DNA of 64,000 nt. Source: Heterodera schachtii. Its lineage: Eukaryota; Nematoda; Chromadorea; Rhabditida; Heteroderidae. The stretch's first letter is position 1. The number at the start of each line of letters is the position of its first letter. The stretch lies in contig SIJG01000011.1 of assembly GCA_023374025.1 (NCBI GenBank), positions 1,369,317-1,433,316 on the forward strand. The letters are read 5' to 3'. The position numbers and the translations under genes are program-made. Under the pieces are notes generated by a model that saw only the letters and a list, made by a program, of their open reading frames with translations, was not told where the DNA came from and searched no databases. Of the stretch, positions 11,079-22,559 are shown one piece after another.

Positions 11079-12311
11079 TAGGGTTGGGCCCCCGACCCCG
11101 AACCCCGACATTTTTGGCCATTTTTCGGGGTTAACCCCGACCCCGCCCCGACCCCGACCCCCGACATTTTTGGCCATTTTTCGGGGTTAACCCCGACCCC
11201 GACGCTTCCGACCCCGACAAACCCCGACCCTTAACCCCGACTCGGGGTCGGGGTTAAATATACACCCCTAAGAATGGTATCAATATTTTCGTGAGAGAAA
11301 GGAAAAAAATTATACAAATTTGAATTTTTTTTAACCATTTTGCCAAATTTTTATTAAATAAAGTAATTTGCTTTTGTTTAGTGTAATATTGGTGTAGTGG
11401 TAATTGCGTTAGCACATTCACTACTTTTGTCATGAGTTTGGTTCCTGGTTGACTTCTTTTTTAATTTATTTTTTTTGTGATTAATAGGGTTTTTAAACAA
11501 AAATACCAATAAAAATTGGTCATCATTGGCATAATTTATTGACAAATTAAATCCAATCTTCCTTTCGTTGAAATTAAAAATTTAATTTTCCTTGACTAAA
11601 TCATGAAAATTTATTATATTTCAAAATATTTTGACAAAAAAACCAAGAAAAAAAACTAAAAATTTATCAGAAATTCATAAATTTTTGGTGAAAATCTGTT
11701 ACAAAATAGACCTTAAGTTTCAAAATTCGCCCGGCGCTGCCTATCGGCACCGCCGGCGCCACAAAAAAGCCTATTTTTTTTAAAAAATTTGACTCAAAAT
11801 AGAAAAAATTTATATTTTTTGGACAAAATCTGTTAACAAATCCATCCAAATTTTCAAAATTTTTCCCGGCGGCGCCTATCGGCACCGCCGGACACCTTTC
11901 TCCTAAAAGTCCTTAAAAAAGAGCGCCGCGAAAAAAAGATGATTTGAAAAACAAAAAAGATAAGGTGATAAGAAATTGTTGGTTTTTTTGGATAAAATCC
12001 ACTATTTTTATTTGGGGGCCAGGCGCATGATGAAAAATTTAAAATTTTGACTATTTTACAGATTTTCACTGAAAATTGGCCATTTTAAAATGCCTTATGC
12101 CTTTTTAATTAATTTTATACAAAAATATTTATGATAAAAAGCACATAAAATTATTATTATGAATAATAAAAAAATTAAAGCTAAAATAATATAAAATTTT
12201 TTGACTATATGGCATAAGGCAAAAATTGAAAAACCCCGACCCCGAACTTGCTAACCCCGACGACCCCGAACCCCGACTTTTCCAACCCCGACGGTCGGGG
12301 GCCCAACCCTA
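11079..12311. mobile_element. hAT-like foldback element, CCCCGAC family
   Basis: The left end is TAGGGTTGGGCCCCCGACC and the right end is its inverse at 12,311. A perfect 8-bp duplication, attttaag, lies at 11,071-11,078 and 12,312-12,319. The left arm (11,090-11,270) is an array of 'ccccgac' and 'tttttggccatttttcgggg' units; the right arm mirrors it from 12,230. The interior has two GC hairpin modules (about 11,731 and 11,866) and no transposase. A tRNA-like phrase near 11,395-11,455 is too degenerate to call. Confidence 0.9.
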
Positions 12312-12319
12312 ATTTTAAG

Positions 12320-12844
12320 TGAGTGATTTTGACGTTTTTTTAAATATTTGTTTTTAAATATTTTTTTCAAATTTTCAGACCCCCTGCGGGAGTGTAACTC
12401 ACAATTCTTTGCGGGTCGGAATCCCGCGGGATTATCCCGCAAAATCCCGCGCAATATCCCATCCCACTCGGTCTCAAGCTGATAGGTTCGTCGGAAAAAA
12501 AATTGTTGAGATTTTAAACGAGAGATTGATAAAAAAATAAGAAAAATTTTATCAACCCCACACTTTTTGGTGAAATTTTTAAAGATTCTAAATGAGGGCT
12601 GCTCGGCGCCTGAAAATTTAAAAAGTTAGATATTTTGCCAAAATTCGGATTCTAATAATTTTTGAATAAATAAATTAAGTAACTGCATATGCAGATATGT
12701 TTAAAATAAAAAATATATGAATTTACCCAACCCACACCCCCTTCGAAATACACAAAAACAAAAAAATGCAACAATCCATGTTCAGTTTTTGTAAAAAGAT
12801 TTCTTAAATATGACCAACTAAAAATTGCATTTCTGTATTGATTA
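12320..12844. other. AT-rich spacer
   Basis: I see no exon and no clear element. The stretch contains a GC-richer patch with repeated 'atcccgc' near 12,415-12,465. Confidence 0.4.
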
Positions 12845-13130
12845 TGAATTTTATGAAATGCTAATGACCGAAGTAATTTCGTTTTTAATGCTAAAAACAA
12901 AAAAATTTTCATAGCTTTAACAAAGATTTATTCTATTCTCTGAGGTTATTGAATGGATAAATGAGTCAAATAAATTATTATTATATTTTTTCTTCCTTTT
13001 TTGCTCTTCTCTCATTGTTAAGTCATCATTTTGCCCGTAATTATATTGAGTGACCCAATAAAAATGTGACCACAAGCCAAGCAACAGCAGAGTCAGCAAA
13101 TGTTCATTTATTTCTTCTTCAATTTGTTCG
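12845..13130 (+). promoter_or_regulatory. Type-1 conserved 5' block (candidate promoter)
   Basis: This block is shared with about 22,560-22,882, 28,770-29,135, 34,235-34,585 and 43,440-43,690. Landmarks are 'taatttcgttttt..atgcta', 'caaagatttattctattctc', 'gagtcaaataa', then 'gtcatcattttgcccgtaa', 'tattgagtgacccaataaa', 'gcaacagcagagtcagc' and 'ttcatttatt(act)tcttcaattt'. In each case a SPRY-family start codon lies downstream, within about 250 bp once inserted elements are removed. Here a 294-bp palindrome separates it from the ATG at 13,560. Confidence 0.65.
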
Positions 13131-13210
13131 TAAATTCATTTTTATTTCTTTTTACTTAAAAAATTAATTATTTAAAAATTTTAAAATGCAAATAGTACTC
13201 AAAACTTAAC

Positions 13211-13504
13211 GGTACTTATTTAGTTTACGGGGCAGATTTAACATACATTTTCAAATGCCTATAAATGTGTTTTAGAAATTAATGAAAATAAGTTTTAAGG
13301 GGTTTTTGAGATCGCTGATCACGAATACAACACCCATTTTGCCAATTTCGAACCCCTGACGCGAACTCGAACAAAAATAAAATTAGAAACATTGTATTGA
13401 TGATATCCGCATTGGCATCTGTTTTTAAAAAATCATATAAAAATTCACATTTATAGGTATTTGAAAATGTATGTTAAATCTGCCCCGTAAACTAAATAAG
13501 TACC
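13211..13504. mobile_element. Palindromic MITE with GGTACTT ends in the leader of a SPRY gene
   Basis: The ends GGTACTTATTTAGTTTACGG and its inverse extend for about 57 bp. A perfect 8-bp duplication, aacttaac, lies at 13,203-13,210 and 13,505-13,512. The uninterrupted version of this site is visible upstream of the paralog at 23,826-23,840. The ends match those of 63,455-63,710 and the left end at 15,933. No coding capacity. Confidence 0.9.
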
Positions 13505-13559
13505 AACTTAACTTTATCCCATCATCAAACCCAATTTGACAGTTATAAAAACTTTGAAC

Positions 13560-16468
13560 ATGTCAAATTCAACCGATTCAACAAATAGTGGAGAATTTTC
13601 ACCTGATGATTATGGTAATGAGAAAAGGGGAAACGGTAGAAAATATAAATTAAAAAACGGTGAAATTAAATAAAATTTAAAAATTAATAATATAAATAAT
13701 TAAATTGTTTTCTTTTCAGAAATGAATGATGATGAATTGAGTATTGTGAAGGAAGGAGCTGTTGTTAAGACAAACGGTGGAACATTCACTGATCGGCAAC
13801 AATTGAAGGTGGACAAACAAAGACAGAAATTATGAAAAATATTTATCATAAAATATTAAAATTTTTAGTTTGGCATTTTTTTTGTGAATTTTCTTTTTAG
13901 GAACTCAGTGAAAAGTTAGCCAAAATGGAATTGGAATTGAAAATCACCAAACTTGAGCTCAAGAATGTGAGTTTTATTACATAAAAAGTAATTCTTTGAA
14001 AATTAAATGAGCGTTTTATTTAATTTGAAAAAAAATAAATTAAAATGAAAAATTTGAGAAAATGCAGGCAAAATTGGACAAGAAAAAGAAGAAATTAGAC
14101 AAAAAGGAAGAGCAATTGGAGAAGAAGGAAGAGCAATTGGAGAAGAAGGAAGAGCAATTGGAGAAGAAGAAGGAACAATTGGAGAAGAAGGAAGAGCAAT
14201 TGGAGAAGAAGAAGGAACAATTGGAGAAGAATTTTGAGGAATTACAGAAAAAATTTGTCGAAATGGAACATAAACAGAACGAACAACAGGAAAGCATTGA
14301 TCAGATGGAAAAGGTGGGAAAATTGGGAAAAAAATGGTCAACGAAGGAAATAAAGTACGGCACATTTTGAATTTGATTTGCTTTGATTTTACTAAAATGC
14401 CGTAAAAGATACAACAAATGAATGCTAATGCCGAAAAAGGGAATGACAAACTGAAAAATGATCACAAGGAAGTGGAGGAAAAAGTGGACAAATTGGAGGA
14501 GCAATTGGGAAGAAAATTGGAAAAATTAGACGAGGAGGTGAGTCACTAACTAATAAGAAAAATATTCAAATTTAATTTCAATAATAATTAATAATATTGG
14601 CATTTGGTTAGCTCTACTAGCATAAAATCAGAAAATTTAATTAACTTTCAAAAAGTTATGGCAATTCTTTCAGGATTTTTGGTCCCAAGATTATTTATTG
14701 ATGAGTGCTTTTAAGCAAAATTACGAGTTTTTCTCGGAAAGTCTCTAAAAATTTAGCAGAAGGCACTCCAAGAAGAACTCGAGAAAAAGCTGATGGAACA
14801 AATTGTGAATTTGCAGACCAAAGTTGACAAAATGGAAATGGAAAATCAACAGCAAAAGAGTAAGGGACAAAAGAGAGAGAGCAAAGATTACTGTACCTAC
14901 CGTAACATTATTATTACTGTTAATATATTTGTTCCCAAACAAAATACAAAGAAACAAAATTTATGAATAATTTATATTAATTTTAAAAGTTTCTATCGAC
15001 AAAATCGAACACTTGCAAAACAATGCATTGGAAAAGGAACAGAAAGAGAAGCAGATGGAAATGGTGAATGAATAATAAAAAAAGAGAATAAAAATAGTTT
15101 AATATTTTTATTATATTTTAAATGATGAAATTTCAATAAATAATTAATAATTATGGTCAATTTTATTTTAAGGCACTTTTAAACTTCCGACAAAATTGTT
15201 GGGATGCCAGCAAAAGTCACAATGACCTCAAAATCACTGATTTTTTGAAGGTTCATTGCCATAAAAGGCAAGAAAGTAATTTTTGTTAAATTTTAATTTT
15301 TGCTTTTTTTTTTAATTTAGACGGGATTCGTACTGTCCTCGCTACCCATCCAATTTTATTTGACAAGGATTCCTCCGGCATTTTTTACTTTGAAATTTCA
15401 ATCAAAAATATGCAACAGTAAAAACATTTATTTATCCTAAATAGATTAAACAAAATAATAATAAAAATATTTATTTATTTTTTAATTTTTTGTATAATTT
15501 ATTTAGTTCCCCTTCCGATTTGCTCTTCTTCGGATTCACCACCAACGAGCAGAAAAAATTGGAAGAAAGAAACACTTATGCATATTGTAATCATGGACTT
15601 TTTGTCATTAATGGCAAATGGAATGGTCAACAAGCTCAAAAAGAAGATCCATTCAAAGAAAATGATATTGTCGGATGTGGCATTAATTCGGCCACCCGAC
15701 AGATTTTCTTCACCAAAAATGGACAGCATTTGGGTTTGTTAATAATAAATAGGGATACAATTTTAGGCTCTAATAAAAGAGCCAAAAGTGGTAGATTTTA
15801 GGTCCTAAAAACCCAAAAAAGGCACTAAAAGTGCAAAATTGGCAATAAAAAGTCAAATTTAGTTGAGTAAATGACAAAACTATTCAAGAAAATAACAAAA
15901 TTAAGCCAAATCAGTATTGAGTTACATAATTTGGTACTTTTCCGTTTTGGGTCCTAATTTGAATTTTTCAAAAATCAACCAAAAAATTACGGCCAAAATT
16001 ATAACGCGCATAAATGCTACAATTTGAGCTGAGTATTCTCAAATATATATGTAGATCTGCGCCATCATTTTAACATCTTCTCGCCAGAGGAACTCGAACA
16101 AAAAGGAGTCGTTGATTAAAAAAAAAAATCAAATCTAAGCCCCAAAACGGAACACAATTTATTGCTTTTTGTTTCAAAAATAAATATGAAATTTTTGTCT
16201 TATTTAATTTTTTTAAAATTTTATTTCAATGACGAAAAACAAAGGGAGCCCAGAATCTTTGTGTTTTTGTAAGGCCAATAGACCAAGTGATGGGCTTCCG
16301 AATGATACCAAGATTGTTTGATTTATAGGTCCATTTGATTTTATCAACAATTCACCAATTTGTGTTCCTGCTGATGAATTGTTCCCATTCGTTTTATTGA
16401 GTGATCCTGGTGACAAAATCGAGGCGAACTTTGGGCCCAATTTCAAATTTAATTTGGCCACTCTTTGA
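13560..16468 (+). CDS. Coiled-coil plus SPRY (B30.2) domain protein with EEQLEKK repeat, intact
   Basis: Exons: 13560-13614, 13720-13808, 13901-13966, 14059-14313, 14409-14537, 14757-14859, 14990-15063, 15173-15275, 15321-15417, 15507-15733, 16329-16468. One open frame of 445 codons plus stop. The N-terminus [19 protein letters not shown] is shared, with variations, by all type-1 copies. It is followed by about 225 residues of coiled coil, including several tandem copies of EEQLEKK encoded by a 21-bp minisatellite (about 14,100-14,230). Then comes [74 protein letters not shown]. No signal peptide is seen, so the product is probably cytoplasmic. The last intron carries palindromic insertions (about 15,750-16,160). 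This is the only undamaged copy of the type-1 subfamily here. Confidence 0.88.
14100..14232 (+). repeat. Coding minisatellite, 21-bp unit (EEQLEKK)
   Basis: Tandem units of about 21 bp (gaagagcaattggagaagaa) encode successive heptads of coiled coil. Unit number differs between paralogs: about six here, two or three at 44,430-44,500, one at 35,600-35,640 and 24,320-24,340. The array therefore changes length in whole heptads and keeps frame. Confidence 0.8.
15933..16152. mobile_element. Degenerate GGTACTT-type palindrome in a SPRY intron
   Basis: The left end is GGTACTTTTCCGTTTTGGG at 15,933. An inverse CCCCAAAACGGAA occurs at about 16,139-16,151, but the last bases of the right end are lost. 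It matches the intact element at 63,455-63,710. Just before it (15,750-15,930) is further 'aaaaggcac'-type repeat. Both lie in the last intron of the SPRY gene, and the splice sites are unaffected. Confidence 0.65.
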
Positions 16469-16793
16469 AGAAAACAGAAACAACGGAAGAAGGCGATATT
16501 TCATCTAATTAACTAATTAATTTATTTTGTTCTTTGTTAATTTTAATTTCTCTTCTTCAGTTAATTACTGTTCGATTTGTTACGCTTTTGTGTTAATAAA
16601 TTACACGCTAATTAGCCAATAGGGCATTTAAATAATTATTTGGTGCTGCCATTTAATATTTCCTTATTAGAATTATAATAACAATTTCAATAGACCAAAT
16701 ATTAAAAAAAAGAAAATTAACTAATTGTAAGGGCATTTGAATAAATCCATTTATCCAAATTATTTCAAAACTTTCGAGCCCATTGGTCATTAA
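16469..16793. other. 3' flank, AT-rich
   Basis: No gene is recognised between the SPRY stop codon and the next element. Confidence 0.5.
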
Positions 16794-17364
16794 TAGGGCT
16801 GCTAATTTTATGCAAATACATTTTTTTTCCTGGATTCTACATAGCCTAATTAGTGGGAAAAACACTTTCTTTTTTGTGTTTGCGAACAAAAGTTGGGACT
16901 TTTATTTACATATTTTGGGATTTTTCTACATATTACATATTTACATATTTTGGACTGTTTCGTACATATTTCGCAATTTTTCATACATATTTTCATTTTT
17001 TTAACATATTTTGAGGATTTTGGAGAATTTATAGAAATTTTTTGTGAAAAATTAAAAAAAATTTTTGAAAATGAATCCCTAAAAATCGAATTTTTTTTTC
17101 AAAAAATTATATATCAAAAATTAATTTTTGAAATACTAAAAAGTCATTTTAAGCCTATTTTTTTTTATTTTTATGGCATTTTGTGCCTATTTCACTTTTT
17201 ACAAAGAATTTTTTCCAAAAAATAACCATTAAAAAAAATTTTATTTACATATTTTAGTACATATTTGGGGGTTTTTGTACATATTTCATACATATTTTAG
17301 CATTTTTTATACATATTTTATTTACATAATTCGCGATTTTTCTTACATAAAATTAGCAGCCCTA
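16794..17364. mobile_element. hAT-like foldback element, ACATATTT family
   Basis: The ends are TAGGGCTGCTAATTTTATG and its inverse. A perfect 8-bp duplication, gtcattaa, lies at 16,786-16,793 and 17,365-17,372. The interior has many 'tacatattttggg' units, so the open frame at 16,893-17,225 is repeat-derived. The related element at 40,927-41,510 shares the interior but has CAGGG ends. Confidence 0.9.
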
Positions 17365-17372
17365 GTCATTAA

Positions 17373-17886
17373 TTAATTATTTATTCATTCATAATAAAAA
17401 GTCATCAGAAGGGTAAAAAAAACCACTTACTCTGACGACTATTTTGAAACTCAATAAAAAAAATTTTAAATATAATTATTGAGAAATCTTTGGCTATCAA
17501 AACATATAAAGAAAATAAACTTGGTTGTTTCTATGTATAAAAAGTTACGAAGGAATTAAATGTGTCACTTTTGTCGAAAAACTCAAACTTGAAAATTTCT
17601 CGATGAAATATTGATATTAGGCCATAAATTTCATAATAAGTATGTTTAAATATTAAAACAAAATTTGGTCACTGCCCCAAAGTCAGAGAACTTTCTGACA
17701 AACCAAGGTCATGTTTATTTTGTCAGATTTGGACCCTCAAAATCAGAACATTTCTAGTTAATCAGGACAAATCCAACCCCTGGTTAAAACACCGCTGCAC
17801 ATTCTTAAAACCGTCAGTGATATTCAGAAAAAAAAACATTTGTCTTTAATTGATCTTGGATAAGTAATCAAATCATTTCCAAAGTC
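17373..17886. other. AT-rich spacer downstream of the secreted SPRY gene
   Basis: Nothing coding or repeated with confidence. Gene ends on both sides converge here (13.6-16.5 kb plus, 17.9-20.9 kb minus). Confidence 0.4.
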
Positions 17887-20800
17887 TCAAAATTTCTTGG
17901 ACAGATCGTAATGGAAGTTGGGACCAAAGTTGGCTTCGACCGCATCCCCGTGGTTGTACAATGAAACGGTCGGGTAAAGGTCCGCCGTGTTTTCGTCGAC
18001 GTACAAATTGGTGATATCTTAATTAGGTAATTAGCCAGTTTATTTAAGTAAACCATCATCACAAACTCAAGTGTTGCCCATTCTTCGTGAAAAACACTTG
18101 GCGCGTTGCCAAATTCAGTCCGCATCCGACCACATCGCCACTGTGAAATGAGGGCACATTTTCCGAAATGATTATATCATTTCCATTGGCATTTTGGCCT
18201 TCAATTCTGCAATAATTTGCGTAACCGTATGAAACAGGGCCATATCCAACCATAAAGTCCAATGACATTTCTTTTGTTGATAATCCAATGAACAAACTGA
18301 ATAGACAAAATAGCAAAAGACTAAATTAAAAAAAAAAAAAAATTAAAAATTCAATTTTTTACTTTTATAAAATCTTATTATTTTTCTTTTGTAATTCCCG
18401 GTTCGTCCAGATTTTTGATCCCGGTTTTTCAAAAATTCTTGTCCACCTCAGCTGCTATACAAAAAAAATAAAATAAATATCTATCTGTGATTTTGGTAGC
18501 AAGTGGGTTTTTTTTTGCTATTTAACTCACGGTCCATTTTCAGCAAGAATCCGATACTCCGTATAAATAATGCTAATTGGACTAGCAGATGGCATTTTAA
18601 TTGGCCCTGCTCGGCAAGAACGAATGCCAAGAAATCCTAAACAATTTAAAAAATATATTTACTAAATTAGTGAAAATTTGTAGGGTTAAGCCCCGAGCCC
18701 TCGGGGGGCGAAATGTCAGGGGTTGGGTCGGGGGGGGGGGGGGGGGGAGCTAAGTTGTCGGGGGTCGGGGCCGGGGGGCTTGGGGTCAGGGCTTAACCCT
18801 AAAAATTAGGCATCTAATTCAATGATTTTTTCGTCACTTTCTCCCGTCCTATTGCGCTGAATGGAATTGGTGCTTTCATTGATCACAATTTTTGGGTGGC
18901 AATCAGAAGCATTCCATCGGTAAATTGGAAGAGGGAAGTGAAAAAGCTGTAAAATCAAATTAAAATTTATATTATACATATTATAATCTAAAATAAATAT
19001 TTGAAGTCTATTTTTTAAAACACAGTAAAATTGTTACCTTTTGAGTAAAAAATGTTTTTATGTATTTAGAAACGGTGTTAAGGTCGTTTCATAAAATCCG
19101 CCAACATGGGCGTTTGATAAATCCGCCAATTTTAGCAATTTTTTGACAAAACATGGTATAACTTTGCTTAAAGGCAAACAAATTTTACATTCTTGGTATC
19201 ATTCGATAGCCAATCTGTTTCTCTATTAGCCTGCATAATTCAAAAAAAAATTGGTCAATTTTGGAAAAAGTTGCATAAAAATAACTACTATTTCTGTCAT
19301 AACTTATGTTAAATTTGGTAATTTTAGTTGAACTAAAGCAAGCTAATAAAGAAAAAGATGGGCTACCGAAAGGTACCAAGAATGTAAAACTTGTTTGCCT
19401 TTAAGCAAAGCTATGCCATTTTTTGTCAAAAAATTTGCTAAAATTGGCGGATTTATCAAACGCCCATGTTGGCGGATTTTATGAAATCACCCAGCACGTT
19501 TAGAAATGGACTCGTTTATCTAAGCCCCTTTCGGGTTAATAATTTAAATGCAAGTATTTTTTGCAAATTGCATATCATTTTTAATTCTAGATTTTTTTTG
19601 TAAATTTGTGAATTTTTATTCAATTTTTTTATTTGCAAAAAAACCGCTGCAATTGCCATGTTCTCCATCAGAGGCGCCTTTTGCTTAGCTCGCATTCCTA
19701 CCGATGATAAAAATGAAATTTTTAAATTATACAAATATATTTATCTGTTTTTACCATTTTCTAAATTTGCAGTCAGCCCATTTTTGTTGTTGTGCTTTCC
19801 TAAAAGAAAAATAAATTAATGAATATTAATTATTTTTTTACCATTTTCAATTTGTTTTTCCAATTTTGCCTCAATTTTTGACATTTTCTCGGCCAACGCC
19901 TTTTGGTTGACGCGCATTTCCAAAACAAATAAATTAAAAATATACATTAAAATTAATTAAAAATTATTCTACCGTTTTCCAATTTAGTTGTCAATAAATT
20001 TTGGTTTTCTTGCAATTCATTGATTACTAAAAAAAATATTTGTATTATTTTTAAATTTATATTAAAATTAAAAATTTTAATTTTAGGTTTATTCAAAAAG
20101 GAATTTTTTACCGTTTTCAATTTGTTTTTTCCAATTTGGTCACAATTTCCGACATTTTCTCGGCCATCGCATTTTTATTGTCGCGCATTCCTAAATAAAA
20201 ATTAATGAAAAAGAACATTAATTGTTTTACCATTTTCAATTTGTTCCAATTTTGCCTCAATTTTTGACATTTTCTCGGCCAACGCATTTTGATTCTCGCG
20301 TATTCCTAAAAGAAAAATTAAATTCAAATTAAAGTAAATTTTTTACCATTTTTAATTTCTTTTCCCAATCTGCTGTTTTGTTGACAACAGTGGGATTAAT
20401 AAAAATGCATTTCCTGTGATAAAAAGTTGACATTAAATGCAAAATTGGAATTAAAAATTTAAATTTAATAATATAAATAATTGTTATTGTTTGTTTTTAA
20501 AATGAATAAAATGCTTAAATAATTAATAAAAACAAAGATGTGATTTTAGATAGGAAAAATTTCAAAAAAAAAACCCTAAAAGGGTACAAAAAACCAAAAT
20601 GTAGGTAAAAGAAATAGTTTTTAATTAAAAATTTCAGTTGCAAAAAACATAAAAAAACGATTTTTTTAAATTTTAAATAAATCAAAAATCATGAAAAAGA
20701 ATTAAAATAAAATAAAAAAAATTTAAGACAATTGCATTTTTACCGTCCAAGCCGAACATATGCTTTAAGCCATCACTTTCAGTTTTATTTTGTTGCTTAT

Positions 20801-20940
20801 CAGCACGAAGCGATGAAGAACTTAACTAAAACAAAAATAAATATTAGAAAGATTAATTAATTTGTATATTTTAATACCCCAACTCCAATTAAAATAATGG
20901 AAAGTGCCACATTGAAAATGGCCATGTTGGTTTTGTCCAT
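17887..20940 (-). CDS. SPRYSEC-type secreted SPRY protein with duplicated coiled-coil exons (possibly damaged)
   Basis: The first exon, 20940-20878, encodes MDKTNMAIFNVALSIILIGVG, a good signal peptide. It splices in phase to 20825-20744 (LSSSSLRADKQQN), giving a secreted N-terminus as in cyst-nematode SPRYSEC effectors made in the dorsal gland and delivered into host plant cells. Next come short coiled-coil exons of one family (20372-20347, 20305-20231, 20190-20112, 20026-19973, about 19918-19842, 19799-19755, about 19697-19640; typical peptide NALAEKMSKIEAKLE). SPRY exons follow: 18946-18838, 18636-18531, 18446 to about 18385, 18296-18067, 18017-17887, with GDVVGCGLNLATRQVFFTKNG and ANFGPNFHYDL before the stop. 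Problems: exon 20190-20112 has one extra A that shifts frame, exon 19918 lacks an AG acceptor, and the donor after 18446 is unclear. It may be a decaying effector gene or need cDNA to resolve. Confidence 0.65.
18681..18801. mobile_element. Short hAT-like foldback with poly-G core
   Basis: The ends are TAGGGTTAAGCCC and its inverse GGGCTTAACCCTA. The flanks are aaaatttg and aaaattag (7 of 8 identical). The centre contains a G run of about 18 bases. It is inserted in an intron of the minus-strand SPRYSEC gene. Confidence 0.75.
19082..19486. mobile_element. Palindromic element with CATTCGATAGCC core in a SPRYSEC intron
   Basis: The arms are long inverted repeats (ttcataaaatccgccaacat on the left, atgttggcggattttatgaa on the right). 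They continue inward through 'gcaaacaa.ttttacattcttggtatcattcgatagcc' and its inverse. There is no reading frame of interest. The inner 'ggtatcattcgatagc' phrase is shared with palindromes that have different ends. Confidence 0.8.
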
Positions 20941-21284
20941 TACAGGCAAAAGTTTTGCAATTTATTCAATTATTTTGAAAATCTAAAGCTTGTTTTCATT
21001 AAAAGGCGTCTTATTTAAAAGCCAATTAATGCTTTAGGCTTAAAAATTCCAAAAAACTTAATAAATTATGATAGGAAAAGTTGCATAATTTTCAAAAAAA
21101 ATTACTATTTTTTCAAAAAAATACTGAAAAAGGCATGAAAAAGGCACAAAGGTCAAAAAAGGCACCAAAATAGAAAAAAAGGCAAAAAAATGCACCAAAA
21201 AATTTGAAGATAGAAGCTTCAAACAAAGTTAAATCGTTTTTCGTGCATGTTAGGCCATAGCAAGTTAGCAAAAAAGGTAATTAT
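20941..21284. other. Upstream region of the SPRYSEC gene
   Basis: This is the 5' side of the minus-strand SPRYSEC gene. Neither conserved 5' block found at other SPRY genes is present, which suggests a different promoter. I looked for ATGCCA (the dorsal-gland 'DOG box' motif reported for Globodera effectors) within about 300 bp and did not see it. From about 21,120 there is degraded 'aaaaggcac' repeat. Confidence 0.45.
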
Positions 21285-22465
21285 TAATCCTGCAGCGGAA
21301 CCGCTCAGTTGGGCGCCGGCACGTTTGGGCCCAGCATCTTTTTAGCTATAACTTTTTTCTTTGTCAACCAAATCCAACATTGTTGATATCATTGGAAAAC
21401 TCTAAATGTCCTCTATTAGCCTGCCAACTTTAAAAAATTTATGTTAAGATACAAAAAAGTTATGGCCAGAAGAATTCAAAAAACCAAATTTTCCAACTTT
21501 TTTGGCCATAAATTTGTTCAAAATTAATAAACTTTTTTAGAATTTTGCAAGCTATTAGAGCAGGGCTCTCATTCGTCCTTGGATGCCAAGGACGTCCTTG
21601 GAATTTGAGTCTCTTTCTTGGAAATAAAAAATGTCCTTGGATGCCAAGGACGTCCTTGGAAATGAGCATTTAAAAAATGGAAAAAATAATCAAAGGAAAT
21701 TTGACAAATTTTTGAATTTCTAACACATTTTGTGCAATATCTGGTACGAAATTGCACAAAAATTCCCAATTTTTTTTCCCGGCGGCGCCTATCGGCACCG
21801 CCGGGACCTTTCTATCTATTTTTTAAAAATTGATGCTTAAAAATGATCAATTTTGGAAGAACCTATTAATAATTCCCCCCCCCCCCCCCCCTCCATTCCC
21901 AAAAGTCTTTCGGAAAAGCGCTCGCAAGAAATGTTGTGAAAAACTAAAAAATACTCATCGCCATTATCTCAAAATCCGCATTTTTTGGTGAAAATCTGTT
22001 AACAAATTATCCTCTAATTTTCAAATTTTTCACCGGCGGCGCCTAACGGCGCCGCCGGACCCCCCTCTCCTGTCCCACAAAATTTTATGAAAAAACGCGC
22101 CGCAAAAAAAGCGTTTTTAAAGCAGAAAAAAATTCGTAGCAAATGAGGAAAATGATCAGTGTAAACAAAAAAAATGTTAGAAAAAATCCATTCCGGTGAA
22201 AAATACAAGCCATTTGAATAAATGTTAACCGTTTTTCATTGCAGAAAATAAAAGTTATAAATGTCCTTGGATTTCATGAATTTTCCCCCTATGTCCTTGC
22301 AATTCGGCATATCTGTCCTTGGAAACGGAGCATGGACGATGAGAGCCCTGTATTAGAGCATCTGAAGAGCTCTCGAATGATACCAAGATTGTTGAATTTG
22401 GATGACAAAGAAAAAAGTTATAGTGGAAAAACATGTGCTGGCGCCCAACTGAGGTAGACCGTCCT
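21285..22465. mobile_element. Palindromic element (GCGCC..CTCAG/TTGGGCGCC ends) split by a later insertion
   Basis: The left arm (about 21,285-21,560: cctgcag, ctcagttgggcgcc, agctataacttttttctttg, 'gatatcattggaaaactcta') is the inverse of the right arm (about 22,351-22,465: agctctcgaatgataccaag, caaagaaaaaagttatag, ggcgcccaactgag, ctgcag). The arms are separated by the hAT-like element at 21,561-22,350, which duplicated tattagag at its insertion point. Confidence 0.75.
21561..22350. mobile_element. hAT-like foldback element, CAGGGCTC family, nested
   Basis: The ends are CAGGGCTCTCATTCGTCC and its near-inverse ending at 22,350. A perfect duplication, tattagag, lies at 21,553-21,560 and 22,351-22,358. 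The left arm repeats 'gtccttggatgccaagga'. The interior has two GC hairpins (21,778 and 22,033) and a poly-C run (about 21,876-21,892). It is close kin of 22,965-23,291. Confidence 0.92.
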
Positions 22466-22559
22466 GCAGCCCAAAATAATAATAAACTGAAACATTCGTT
22501 TTAAAAATTTAAATGCAAAAGTGAAACCTAGGCCCATCCCTATTGACTTGATCAAATTT

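Noticed and set aside
11385..11460. tRNA-like stretch (tggtgtagtggtaattg ... gagtttggttcctgg)
   Set aside because: The A-box-like part is fair but the B box is degenerate and the anticodon stem does not pair. It lies inside a foldback element.
11079..12311. Possible CRISPR-like or satellite array of ccccgac units
   Set aside because: Units are irregular, face each other in two arms and are bounded by inverted ends with an 8-bp duplication, so this is a foldback transposon.
16893..17225. 110-residue open frame rich in F, I and Y
   Set aside because: It is a translation of 'tacatattt' repeat units inside a foldback element.
20941..21280. Dorsal-gland promoter motif (ATGCCA) upstream of the SPRYSEC gene
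   Set aside because: I searched both strands by eye and did not find it. ATGCCA elsewhere in the window is mostly within SPRY coding sequence (the WDAK codons) and so is not informative.
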